Origin: Dyadobacter subterraneus
Lineage (GTDB): Bacteria > Bacteroidota > Bacteroidia > Cytophagales > Spirosomataceae
Reading direction: 5' to 3'
Length of the DNA stretch: 64,000 nt
NCBI RefSeq assembly: GCF_015221875.1
Contig: NZ_JACYGY010000001.1
Coordinates: 5,310,501 to 5,374,500 of the forward strand
The notes below the pieces were generated by a model, which made no database searches, had not been told where the DNA came from, and saw only the letters and a program-made list of their open reading frames with translations. Below are positions 1 through 8,635 of the stretch, in pieces. Each line of letters opens with the position of its first letter. The stretch's first letter is position 1. The translations under genes were made by a program, and so were the position numbers.

Positions 1-1
1 T

Positions 2-448
2 TCCGAAGTTGCTGAAATCATTATTCCTAAAACTGATACACCTGGTGCGAAGGATGCCAAAGTTGGCGAGTTCATCGAGAAGATGATCAAAGAATGTTAT
101 GCAGGCAAGGATCAGGACAGTTTTGCAAAAGGTTTGAAAGAACTTGAAAAGAAAGATTTCCTGAAAGCTTCACCGGCAGATCAGACAAAGATTTTGAAAG
201 AACTGGAAGCTTCTGCTAAAACAGATTCAGAAAAAGCGACTGAGGAACGTAAGAAATTCACAGAAGCAGGTAAAGAATATACTGATGATCAGGGTGTTCC
301 TTTCTTCAAATTGATCAAAGAACTTACACTTTTGGGATATTTCACTTCTGAGCCAGGCGCTACGCAGGCATTGGAATACGTTGCAGTACCGGGCCGTTAC
401 GATGGCTGTATTGACTTGAAACCCGGACAGAAAGCCTGGGCAATGTAG
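2..448 (+). CDS. Gluconate 2-dehydrogenase subunit 3-like protein (5' end outside window)
   Basis: Small accessory subunit that accompanies membrane or periplasmic GMC flavoprotein dehydrogenases; in known members it carries the Tat signal that exports the complex. The reading frame is open from the first full codon (position 2), so the true N-terminus and any signal peptide lie left of the window. The first visible residues (SEVAEIIIPKTDTPGAKDA) are the hallmark of the family: a conserved IIP-T-D-TPGA segment followed by FIEKMIKEC. The stop is TAG at 446-448. The GMC oxidoreductase starts 78 bp downstream on the same strand, which is the standard pairing. Identification is by motif and context. 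Confidence 0.85.
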   Translation, partial: SEVAEIIIPKTDTPGAKDAKVGEFIEKMIKECYAGKDQDSFAKGLKELEKKDFLKASPADQTKILKELEASAKTDSEKATEERKKFTEAGKEYTDDQGVPFFKLIKELTLLGYFTSEPGATQALEYVAVPGRYDGCIDLKPGQKAWAM

Positions 449-526
449 TTTTTAATTTAAGGATGAGTTTTAAATAATTGAAGCTCAAAAGAACTGGTTA
501 TCATTAAGTTATAATATCATTTCACT

Positions 527-2245
527 ATGAATTTAAACCTGAAAGGTCAAAAGGAAGTAACGTACGATGCAATCGTCGTTGGTTCTGGTATAAGCGGAGG
601 ATGGGCTGCTAAAGAGTTAACTGAAAAAGGACTGAAAGTGGTTATGCTCGAACGCGGGCGTGATATCAAACATATTGAAGATTACAAAACTGCCACACTG
701 GCTCCCTGGGAACTTGAACACCGCGGCCGTGTAACAACCGTTGCGAAGGAAGAATACTGGGCTGGAATGCGTACAGGTTATACTGCCAATGAAGAGCACA
801 GATATCTTTTTGAAAACGATAAGGAAAATCCTTATAAAGAAACAAGAGGATTTGACTGGATCCGGGCATACCACGTTGGTGGCCGCTCACTTTTGTGGGG
901 ACGCCAGAGCTATCGTCTGAATCCAAAAGATTTTGAGGCGAATGCAAAAGATGGTATTTCTATCGACTGGCCGATTCGTTATAACGATATCGCTCCGTGG
1001 TATGATTACGTAGAAAAATTCGCTGGTATCAGTGGTGCAAAAGATGGATTGGATGTGTTGCCGGATGGTAACTATCTTCCTCCTATGCAAATGAACTGTG
1101 TTGAAAAAACAGTAAAGGGAGAAATTGAAAAGAAATTTGCAGGCCGTCACGTGATCATGGGACGTGCTGCACATTTAACCCAGCCAAACGCAGTTCATAC
1201 AGAATTGGGACGTGCTGCTTGTCAGTTCCGTAACATGTGTATGCGTGGCTGTCCATATGGTGCCTATTTCAGTACACAGGCCGCAACTTTACCGGCTGCA
1301 AGGAAAACCGGAAATCTTACTTTGATCCCTGATACAATTGTAACAGAGGTGATTTATGACGACAAGCTTGGCAAAGCAACCGGTGTTCGTACAATCAACC
1401 AGAACACGAAGGAAACCAAGGAATATTTCGCCAAGGTGATTTTCCTTAATGCTTCTGCTATTGCTTCTGCATCGATTCTTTTAAACTCGAAATCGAAAAG
1501 ATTCCCGAACGGTTTCGGTAATGAAAGCGATCAGGTTGGCCGTAACATTATGGATCACCATCTTGCTGTTGGTGCCCGTGGTGATATGGAAGGATATGAG
1601 GATAAATATTATTTCGGACGTCGTGCAAATGGTATTTATGTTCCTCGTTACCGTAACTGGGGTGATGATAAACGTGATTATCTGAGAGGATTTGGGTACC
1701 AGGGTGGTGCTAGTCGCGACAGCTGGGGACGTGGAGCCAACATCGATGGTTTCGGTGCTGAATTCAAAAAAGAAATTTCTCAACCGGGCGGATGGAGCAT
1801 GAATCTTGGTGGATTCGGCGAAATGCTTCCCGATGAGAAAAACCGTTTTACGCTTTCAACAACAGAAAAAGATAAATGGGGACTTCCGGTTGTCGTTTTC
1901 GATGCGGCTTATGGCGACAATGAAAAGAAAATGCGTGTTGATATGATGAACGATGCTGCCGAAATGTTAGAAGCGGCTGGTTTGAAAAACGTATCAAAAT
2001 ACAACGACGAATCTAAACACCCAGGAATTGGTATCCACGAAATGGGTACTGCTCGTATGGGTAACGATCCTAAAACTTCTGTTTTGAACAAAAACAACCA
2101 GGTTTGGGGTGCAGAAAATGTTTACATGACTGATGGTGCGTTTATGACATCTTCATCTTGTGTTAACCCGTCGCTTACTTACATGGCTATGACAGCACGT
2201 GCTGCCGACCATGCGGTGAAGGAGCTTAAAAAGATGAATATCTAA
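527..2245 (+). CDS. GMC-family FAD-dependent oxidoreductase (gluconate/glucoside dehydrogenase type)
   Basis: Flavin dehydrogenase of 572 aa, expected to oxidise a sugar, sugar acid or glucoside and pass electrons to a cytochrome. The FAD-binding GxGxxG motif is at residues 19-24 (GSGISG) with the acidic end of strand 2 at MLERG. The C-terminal GMC domain has the catalytic pair His504 (HEMGTARMG) and Asn547 (SCVNPSLTYMAMT). No signal peptide is visible, which fits export with the Tat-carrying partner encoded just upstream. Known enzymes with this subunit arrangement include gluconate 2-dehydrogenase and glucoside 3-dehydrogenase; the substrate cannot be read from sequence. A hairpin at 2281-2316 probably ends the transcript. 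Confidence 0.88.
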   Translation: MNLNLKGQKEVTYDAIVVGSGISGGWAAKELTEKGLKVVMLERGRDIKHIEDYKTATLAPWELEHRGRVTTVAKEEYWAGMRTGYTANEEHRYLFENDKENPYKETRGFDWIRAYHVGGRSLLWGRQSYRLNPKDFEANAKDGISIDWPIRYNDIAPWYDYVEKFAGISGAKDGLDVLPDGNYLPPMQMNCVEKTVKGEIEKKFAGRHVIMGRAAHLTQPNAVHTELGRAACQFRNMCMRGCPYGAYFSTQAATLPAARKTGNLTLIPDTIVTEVIYDDKLGKATGVRTINQNTKETKEYFAKVIFLNASAIASASILLNSKSKRFPNGFGNESDQVGRNIMDHHLAVGARGDMEGYEDKYYFGRRANGIYVPRYRNWGDDKRDYLRGFGYQGGASRDSWGRGANIDGFGAEFKKEISQPGGWSMNLGGFGEMLPDEKNRFTLSTTEKDKWGLPVVVFDAAYGDNEKKMRVDMMNDAAEMLEAAGLKNVSKYNDESKHPGIGIHEMGTARMGNDPKTSVLNKNNQVWGAENVYMTDGAFMTSSSCVNPSLTYMAMTARAADHAVKELKKMNI

Positions 2246-2280
2246 AAAAACACTAACTGTTTTTTATTGAACTGATTACC

Positions 2281-2316
2281 AAAAACCTCTCCGGGTAAAT
2301 CCGGCGGGGTTTTTGC
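2281..2316 (+). terminator. Rho-independent terminator after GMC oxidoreductase
   Basis: An AAAACC..CCGG arm pairs with CCGG..GGGGTTTTT across a short AT loop and is followed by a T-rich tract. It lies 36 bp after the stop of the oxidoreductase gene. Confidence 0.7.
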
Positions 2317-2414
2317 TTTTGTAGCCAATAGCCTTTTTTGATAAAAAACATGTAGTACATTGTAAGTTCATTCCAAAAAACAAACACGTTCTGTAAATCC
2401 TAACCCACTTTACA

Positions 2415-3608
2415 TTGAAAGATTTTTCTTTACCAGCCATTCCTCAGCGCGTTTCTTCCGTTGATGCGTACCGCGGCTTTGTAATGCTGCTCATGATGGG
2501 CGAAGTTTTAAGTTTTAATAAAGTTTCAGAGGCTCTCCCGGGAAGTGCTTTTTGGGCTTTTCTTCACTATCAGCAAAGCCATGTTTCCTGGGTAGGATGT
2601 TCATTACACGACTTGATTCAACCATCCTTTTCGTTTCTGGTTGGCGTAGCACTTCCCTATTCCATGGCCAGTAGAGCCAGCAGGCAGCAGACAACAGGTA
2701 TGATGTGGTTTCATACTTTCAGGCGGTCACTGATTTTGATTTTGCTGGGTATTTTTTTACGCTCCATGCATCGGGAACAGACCAATTTTACATTCGAAGA
2801 TACATTAACACAAATCGGTCTGGGTTATCCATTTTTATTCGCTTTGGGCTTCCGTTCCGAACGCGTACAATGGACAGCTTTGGCGTTTCTGCTTTTGGGA
2901 TACGGAATATTTTTCGCAGTTTATCCCTTACCTGGTCCATACTTCGATTGGGCTGAAACAGGCACAACAGCCGATTGGGAACATAATTTACAAGGGTTCG
3001 CGGCTCACTGGAATAAGAACACAAACGCCGCCTGGGCATTTGACAGGTGGTTTATGAATCTTTTTCCAAGAGAAAGTCCTTTTCATTTTAATGGCGGCGG
3101 ATATAGCACGCTTAGTTTTATACCAACCTTGGGAACAATGACTTTGGGGTTAATTGCCGGAAAATGGCTAAAAACTGCGGAATCTTCCTCCTGGCTTGTA
3201 AAACGTTTTGTGATTACCGCAGCAATACTTTTTGTGATTGGGATTACTTTGAATCTTACGGGAATCAATCCAATCGTAAAACGTATCTGGACGCCTGCAT
3301 GGACATTGTTTAGCGGAGGATGGTGTTTTATTCTGTTAGCCGGTTTTTATTTTATTGTCGATGTAAAAGAAAACAAGTCCTGGTTTTTGCCCTTGATCGT
3401 GATCGGTACAAACTCCATCGCAGCCTATATTTTCGCCCATACCATTAATGATTTTATCGACCAGTCTTTCCGGATCAATATCAGCCAGAATTATGATTTG
3501 ATATTTGGAGAGGCTTACCGCACGCTTGTGAGTGGCGGTATTATTTTGCTTGTGGAATTCTGGATTTTATACTGGATGTACAAAAAGAAACTATTTATCA
3601 AGATCTAA
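2415..3608 (+). CDS. Polytopic membrane acyltransferase-like protein (DUF5009/COG4299, HGSNAT-related)
   Basis: Protein of 397 aa with about ten hydrophobic segments, related to the NagX/heparan-alpha-glucosaminide N-acetyltransferase family, which acetylates sugars across a membrane using cytoplasmic acetyl-CoA. The family signature SVDAYRGFVM is at residues 15-24. The segment HVSWVGCSLHDL, followed by P-F-FLVG, puts His56 where the catalytic His of human HGSNAT lies (HxxWxG...DLxxPxF). The start is TTG at 2415: the frame has a stop at 2394-2396, and the first internal ATG would remove the signature. Likely role: acetyl transfer to cell-envelope or periplasmic glycans; substrate unknown. It sits between two terminators and is probably monocistronic. 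Confidence 0.75.
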   Translation: MKDFSLPAIPQRVSSVDAYRGFVMLLMMGEVLSFNKVSEALPGSAFWAFLHYQQSHVSWVGCSLHDLIQPSFSFLVGVALPYSMASRASRQQTTGMMWFHTFRRSLILILLGIFLRSMHREQTNFTFEDTLTQIGLGYPFLFALGFRSERVQWTALAFLLLGYGIFFAVYPLPGPYFDWAETGTTADWEHNLQGFAAHWNKNTNAAWAFDRWFMNLFPRESPFHFNGGGYSTLSFIPTLGTMTLGLIAGKWLKTAESSSWLVKRFVITAAILFVIGITLNLTGINPIVKRIWTPAWTLFSGGWCFILLAGFYFIVDVKENKSWFLPLIVIGTNSIAAYIFAHTINDFIDQSFRINISQNYDLIFGEAYRTLVSGGIILLVEFWILYWMYKKKLFIKI

Positions 3609-3631
3609 TTTTACTCAACACCGTTTTCAGT

Positions 3632-3671
3632 AATCCGCCGGTCGTATAAATCGAACCGGCGGATTTTAAAT
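3632..3671 (+). terminator. Strong hairpin terminator between convergent genes
   Basis: Perfect 11-bp stem: AATCCGCCGGT (3632-3642) pairs with ACCGGCGGATT (3655-3665) across a 12-nt loop and is followed by TTTAAATTTT on the plus strand. It abuts the stop codon of the minus-strand receptor gene (TAA, complement of 3666-3668). Confidence 0.8.
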
Positions 3672-6152
3672 TTTAAACCCAACGGTTAAATAAGCAGTTC
3701 TCCCGTCACTTGGAATAATACCTGGTCCGGGAAATCCTAAGGCTCTGCGTGTAAAGTATTTTTCGTTCAGAACATTATTCACGCTCAGACTGAAATTGAC
3801 ATTTTTCAATTGATAATTCGCTGTCCAGTCGACAAGTTTATAAGCCGGAATTTCTCCGACCAAACCATCCGCTGTATGTGAGGAATTGTATGCATCCGTA
3901 AATTGCTGGCTGGTATAGGCCATTTGGAGTGTTGTTCCAAAGCGGTTTTTCCGGAAAGTAATACCTGCTCTTGTGATCAATTTGGGTGCAAATTCAACCT
4001 GACGACCCACAATAAGCGTATTCAATAATGGATTAATGGCTTTTGTGTAAGCTGCGTCAGTATAGGCAACGCTGGCAAAAAACGACAAATCTCCGGTAGA
4101 TTCCGGTTTACCAAGCAATCTGAAAAAATTAATTTCTCCAAAAGCTTCCACACCACGGCTTCTGGAACGGCCCACATTGGTACGATAACGGATTACTTCC
4201 AAACCATCATCGCTGGCAATTCTGATAATTCCGATCCGGTTGTTATAATCAAGATAATAAGCACTTAAATCAAAATTAAGCCAGTTTTTATATTGACCTC
4301 TGAACCCAAGATCCGCGTTAAATCCGGTCACATCTTTCAGATTTGGATCAACCTGAAAATTAGGTGTACGAACCTGAATATCAGAATAGTTAACCGGACT
4401 ATAATTTTGTGAAATATTGAAATAGATTTCTGATTTCGTCGTGATCGCGTGATTAACACCAATACCGAACAAAGGAAACGAACGGTTTTTCTTTTCCCTG
4501 CCTTGCACTATTTCATTGGTAACATCAGAAACGCTGTATCCTCTTGAATTCGTATTGATATATTCCATCCGGAAACCTGGCGTAACACTCCATTTTTCGT
4601 TCAGCCAAATTACGTTTTCAACAAAAAAGGCGGCATTGTGAGAGGGAAAAGTATAATCAAATTCATCAACCTTATCTGGATTCGGGAAATTGAAATTAGC
4701 ATCTTTTCCTTCAAAACCCGATCCTTGTTTTTTCTGTGTATTTCCCTGAAAATAACGCGCTCCGGCCAGAAATGAGGAAACTTTTCCAGCTATTTTGTAA
4801 CGATGTAAAAACCGGAATTCCGAACCCCAGTTGTTGTAATGATCGTAAGAAAGTTGACGGCGAGCTGTTGTATCTGTTTTGTCACGTAATGGATTTATGA
4901 TATTTCCGATGGAGCCGCGTTGGGCAACCAAACCATAAGTTCTCAGATTAATTTTTGTTTTTTCGCCAAGCTGATAATCCAGATGCACGGCGGGAATATT
5001 CCATTTAGCCTTAAACCAGTTTCCGTTTCTATAACTGGTTCTTGGATTTTCTTCAAATTCAGCGTCTGTTAACCCTCCCGGCTGTTGCATCAGATAATCC
5101 ATCATGGTTATTTCTCCGCCAATTTTCAGCTTTGGCGTAAGATCCCAACTCACTGCCGCATAACCTGTGTTCAAATTGAAATTGGTATTATCCCGCCAGC
5201 CGTTGCCTTGTTTATGTTGATAAAACCCGTAATAATTTAATTTTCCAACCTGACCGCCGATAGCGTTGAAAGAATTGAAAAGTCCATAGGTACCCACCGT
5301 TTGCCGGGTATCCAGTTCAAACTTTTTATCAGGATTTCCCTTTTTAAACTGAAAATTCAGCAATCCACCAAACTGGGTTCCATACTGCAAAGATGCAGCG
5401 CCCCGTACAATCTCAATCCGGCTAATTGCTTCCGTTGGCGGCGTGTAGTAACTTTCAGGGTAACCAATGGGGTCAGCAGAAATATCATAGCCGTTTTGAC
5501 GAGAATTAAATTCAGTTGTCCGGTTCGGGTTCAAACCACGTGTGGCAACGCCAAGCTGAATACCATAAGAATCGTTTTCGACAATATTTACACCGGGAAC
5601 TTTGGCATATATCTGGCGTGCATTGTTAGTCGCCAAATTGGCATTAACACCATCCAGAACGATCACTTCATTTTTTTTGCCGGCATAAATTGCCATATTT
5701 TCGACATCCGCAAGTCGTCTCAAACCATTGACATCATTTTTTTTATCTTTTACATCAACCGCATTAAGCTGGCGGATTAAGGATTTCAATATAAAATTCA
5801 GTGTCAGTTCTTTCGAAACTTTTGCAGTTTCCGTTTGAGATTCAAAGCCGACAGCTGATACCTCAAAAGAATATTTTCCGGGTTTGACTGACAAAGTATA
5901 AAAACCTGAGGAATCTGCTACCACACCTGTTTTCAAACTTTTAATTTGTATCTGCGCATTAGGTATGGCTGTTCCTTCTGAGCCGGAAACCTTTCCTGAA
6001 ACCGTAATACGCTGAGCTGAAAGTGTAAAATCCACAGCAGAAATGACGGTAATAATTAACAAAACGAATAATTTTCTTAACACTTTTCTATTGATAAAAT
6101 ATAAAATCAATTTGAATGAATTTGTGATTATGGCTTCCAGTCTGTGATCCAT
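3666..6152 (-). CDS. TonB-dependent outer-membrane receptor (FecA-like)
   Basis: Outer-membrane active transporter of 828 aa. Order of parts: signal segment about residues 24-46 ending ...FTLSAQ; carboxypeptidase-regulatory-like beta-sandwich about 48-130 (ITVSGKVSGSEGTAIPNAQ); plug domain about 150-280 with the conserved IEIVRGAASLQYGTQFGG; then the 22-strand barrel ending in LTVGFKI, a terminal aromatic beta strand. The barrel end and plug resemble ferric-citrate/siderophore receptors. The ATG at 6152 lies 25 bp inside the upstream gene and gives a long pre-signal stretch; a GTG at residue 24 (position 6083) would give a cleaner signal peptide, so the start is uncertain. Last gene of the imelysin operon, which favours an iron cargo. 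The cargo itself is an inference. Confidence 0.88.
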   Translation of the reverse strand: MDHRLEAIITNSFKLILYFINRKVLRKLFVLLIITVISAVDFTLSAQRITVSGKVSGSEGTAIPNAQIQIKSLKTGVVADSSGFYTLSVKPGKYSFEVSAVGFESQTETAKVSKELTLNFILKSLIRQLNAVDVKDKKNDVNGLRRLADVENMAIYAGKKNEVIVLDGVNANLATNNARQIYAKVPGVNIVENDSYGIQLGVATRGLNPNRTTEFNSRQNGYDISADPIGYPESYYTPPTEAISRIEIVRGAASLQYGTQFGGLLNFQFKKGNPDKKFELDTRQTVGTYGLFNSFNAIGGQVGKLNYYGFYQHKQGNGWRDNTNFNLNTGYAAVSWDLTPKLKIGGEITMMDYLMQQPGGLTDAEFEENPRTSYRNGNWFKAKWNIPAVHLDYQLGEKTKINLRTYGLVAQRGSIGNIINPLRDKTDTTARRQLSYDHYNNWGSEFRFLHRYKIAGKVSSFLAGARYFQGNTQKKQGSGFEGKDANFNFPNPDKVDEFDYTFPSHNAAFFVENVIWLNEKWSVTPGFRMEYINTNSRGYSVSDVTNEIVQGREKKNRSFPLFGIGVNHAITTKSEIYFNISQNYSPVNYSDIQVRTPNFQVDPNLKDVTGFNADLGFRGQYKNWLNFDLSAYYLDYNNRIGIIRIASDDGLEVIRYRTNVGRSRSRGVEAFGEINFFRLLGKPESTGDLSFFASVAYTDAAYTKAINPLLNTLIVGRQVEFAPKLITRAGITFRKNRFGTTLQMAYTSQQFTDAYNSSHTADGLVGEIPAYKLVDWTANYQLKNVNFSLSVNNVLNEKYFTRRALGFPGPGIIPSDGRTAYLTVGFKI

Positions 6153-7468
6153 TTTTTTGGCTCAAAGCTATCCCGCTCTTTGATTAAATCGACGTCAGGA
6201 TTGATCAGTAAATTACTTCCATGGCCATTTACTGATGCATAACATATCGCTCTAATTTCTGTATCTCCAACACCCGAATCCAGATAGTATTGATGAAGCA
6301 TATGTGCAAACTGCAAAATCATATCAGGCTGAAAACTGCATTGCCGGGCCTGGATTCTGGTTAAATATTTGTTTGGTCTGACTGTAAATTGTTTGCCCGT
6401 TTCCTTGACTTTAACCTCATATTCCAGTGAAGCATTTTTTTCCATCAGCATAATATTCCAGGAAAACCGGAATCCCTGTTCATGCCAAAGCACATTTCCA
6501 CCATACAACCGGCTGCGAAACGGCATAAAAAGTTGAAAGAGAAAAAACAGCAACAAGAAAGCAAAGGTTAATGAATACCTTTTGTTTGAAGAAGGAATTA
6601 CAGCCGAAAGTCGTCTCCATCTTCCAAATAAAAAATGCAAAATCTTCCGATGTGTTTTGGATGGGAAGAAAATGAGTGCCGTAAAAATCATCATCCATGG
6701 GAACATACCAATGTAAAACAAAAAATGCGTCAGTAAATGAAAGATCACGATGACGGCATACATATAAATTCTTGTCCTCTTGAAACTAAGAAAAAATGGT
6801 GCACTCAGATCAAAAAACATAGCAAACCAGCTAAGTAAAAAGGCAACCCAGGTTTCGATCAATAAAGAGCCAATGAGAGGAAAATTCTGATTGGCAGATA
6901 ACCAGATCCGCAACGGTTGTGCCTCAAAAAGCCAGTCGTAGCGAAGTTTGGCGATACCACCAAAAAAGTAAACAATCCCAACCTGAACACGCAAAACCCA
7001 GATCATCCAGTAAGGAATTTTGTCTAAACGACTGGATCTGAAAAAATAGTTGTCAAGCGAAAAAGAACCGTTCATTGGCAAAAAACACATAAGCAGTGCC
7101 AACAAACTTACCTGATAATAATGGTTCAGATAAACACTTTTATCAAGCAGTTCAACATATGTAAAACCGAGAAAAAAGGTAATGATCGAAACCCTGTAAA
7201 ACAGCCCAAAAGTGATTAACAGCGAAAGCAGAACAAGTGCATAAAAGACCCAATGCATGTAAGGATCCGGCAGCGGACGCACCCATTCAAATCCATAAAA
7301 AGGGAAGAAAAACTGCGGCGTAATATAAAAGTCCGTAATCCATCCCTTCCAGATAAACCTGACTTCCGAAACAAAAAGCAATAGCCCAAAAACAATCCGA
7401 AAGAAAGCGAGCGACTCACTCCCAGCAAATTCCTTCGCCTTTCGAATTAGTTTGTTAACAGAAATCAT
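6128..7468 (-). CDS. HTTM / vitamin K-dependent gamma-carboxylase-like membrane protein
   Basis: Full-length (446 aa) member of the HTTM superfamily, whose best-known member is the vitamin K-dependent gamma-glutamyl carboxylase (GGCX). The N-terminal two thirds is membrane-embedded; the C-terminal part is soluble and has the family block NKYLTRIQARQ..QPDMILQFAHML. The segment LLDKSVYLNHYYQ places His116 at the position of GGCX His160, and IVYFFGGIAKL..DWL places Lys174 at GGCX Lys218, the base that deprotonates vitamin K hydroquinone. Both pairs are 58 residues apart. Enzymatic activity is an inference: some bacterial relatives have altered activity. It overlaps the TonB receptor gene by 25 bp and follows the second imelysin gene by 31 bp. 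Possible targets are the neighbouring lipoproteins. Confidence 0.85.
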   Translation of the reverse strand: MISVNKLIRKAKEFAGSESLAFFRIVFGLLLFVSEVRFIWKGWITDFYITPQFFFPFYGFEWVRPLPDPYMHWVFYALVLLSLLITFGLFYRVSIITFFLGFTYVELLDKSVYLNHYYQVSLLALLMCFLPMNGSFSLDNYFFRSSRLDKIPYWMIWVLRVQVGIVYFFGGIAKLRYDWLFEAQPLRIWLSANQNFPLIGSLLIETWVAFLLSWFAMFFDLSAPFFLSFKRTRIYMYAVIVIFHLLTHFLFYIGMFPWMMIFTALIFFPSKTHRKILHFLFGRWRRLSAVIPSSNKRYSLTFAFLLLFFLFQLFMPFRSRLYGGNVLWHEQGFRFSWNIMLMEKNASLEYEVKVKETGKQFTVRPNKYLTRIQARQCSFQPDMILQFAHMLHQYYLDSGVGDTEIRAICYASVNGHGSNLLINPDVDLIKERDSFEPKKWITDWKP

Positions 7469-7499
7469 TAACCCTTAATAATTAACCCTTAACCATTAA

Positions 7500-8621
7500 T
7501 TAGTCCCCGTCATTATCACTGAAAGTCAGCAACACGCCCAGATTGTTGATCATATCCACCTCCATCATTACCTGCAACCTTTTCACCTCGTCATACAAAG
7601 CACTTACAGCAGCTTGCTGTGTCGTTACCGCACTGCTTAAAGGAACCGTGATCAGATCCAGTTTCCCTTTTACTACTGCAAACTGATCTTTTATTTTTTT
7701 GCTTAACAACACACTTCCCGACATAGCATTTGCTTTATCCAGAATATCGTCAATTCCAGATCCATCACTGCCGCTCAAACTTTTTCCGGTAAAAGCATTT
7801 TCCAGTGACTGCAATTCCGCTTTCATTAAAGTTAAAGAAGCGTTGCTGAATTTTGCATCCACAAGATCCGGCTGCGGTGTTCCGTTTGTTCTTTTTCCAA
7901 GCGGTGCGCCAATGCGTTCATCTTTGATCGTATAAATCAGGTCGATCATTTTGTTAGAAAGAATACCAAGAGAAGAATTAATATCACTTCCGTCCGCAGC
8001 AATAAATGTTTTCACATAATTTCCGCCGTCTGATTTCCATTTCGTGACAACATTTGCTGCCTGATTTTGCAAATTAACAGTAAGGGCTTTCAAGTAAGCA
8101 GCTCTTTGCGCACCGTTAACGCCGGTATAACCTCCTATCACGGCAGCATTTCCCGTTGTGCTGAAAAGCAAATATTCGATGGCCGGAATTCCTTTCAAAG
8201 TTGCACCAAGACTTTCGATATAAGCATTATCAATCGTCGCAGTCGTTTGTGTTATCGCTTTCTCAATTCCTGTATAATTTGTCGTAGTAAAATAAATCCC
8301 TGAGGACAGGAAATCATCTTCAATGGGTCCCTGGGTAAATAATGAGGCTGTTTTCCAGGAAGCCGCGGTTGCAGTCCATGCCGTTTGAAGTGCTGTTAAC
8401 TTGGCCTCACTTTTTGTGTCGGCAGCATAATCACTTGCAGCTTTTGCCAGGCTTTGAGAACTGGTCGAAAAGGCTTCAAAGGAAGGCACAATTACATTTT
8501 TTCCCAGATTGGTAAGCATCGCTACACGATCCGAAGAAGTCGAAGGATCGGGACTATCCTTGGATGAACAGGCTACAATAATGGCAGCTACGGACAGGAA
8601 ATAAAATATTTTCTTAAACAT
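7500..8621 (-). CDS. Imelysin-family lipoprotein with altered GxHxxE motif
   Basis: Protein of 373 aa with a lipoprotein signal (hydrophobic core and lipobox IVAC, Cys18), so it is membrane-anchored in the periplasm or at the surface. Imelysin-like proteins (IrpA, EfeO/EfeM M75 domain) bind iron through a four-helix-bundle fold. The repeat typical of imelysins is visible as two helical halves (LTALQTAWTATAASWK and GIPAIEYLLFST). The usual GxHxxE motif reads GIPAIE at 144-149, so the metal-ligand His is Pro here, unlike the paralogue at 10180-11358. It lies 14 bp downstream of the di-heme gene and 31 bp upstream of the HTTM gene. Either its metal site differs or it has a structural or partner role. 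Confidence 0.82.
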   Translation of the reverse strand: MFKKIFYFLSVAAIIVACSSKDSPDPSTSSDRVAMLTNLGKNVIVPSFEAFSTSSQSLAKAASDYAADTKSEAKLTALQTAWTATAASWKTASLFTQGPIEDDFLSSGIYFTTTNYTGIEKAITQTTATIDNAYIESLGATLKGIPAIEYLLFSTTGNAAVIGGYTGVNGAQRAAYLKALTVNLQNQAANVVTKWKSDGGNYVKTFIAADGSDINSSLGILSNKMIDLIYTIKDERIGAPLGKRTNGTPQPDLVDAKFSNASLTLMKAELQSLENAFTGKSLSGSDGSGIDDILDKANAMSGSVLLSKKIKDQFAVVKGKLDLITVPLSSAVTTQQAAVSALYDEVKRLQVMMEVDMINNLGVLLTFSDNDGD

Positions 8622-8635
8622 ATCTTTGGGTCTTA

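Noticed and set aside
5301..5780. 159-codon plus-strand ORF inside the TonB receptor gene
   Set aside because: Antisense to the well-supported receptor plug and N-terminal domain, with no domain of its own.
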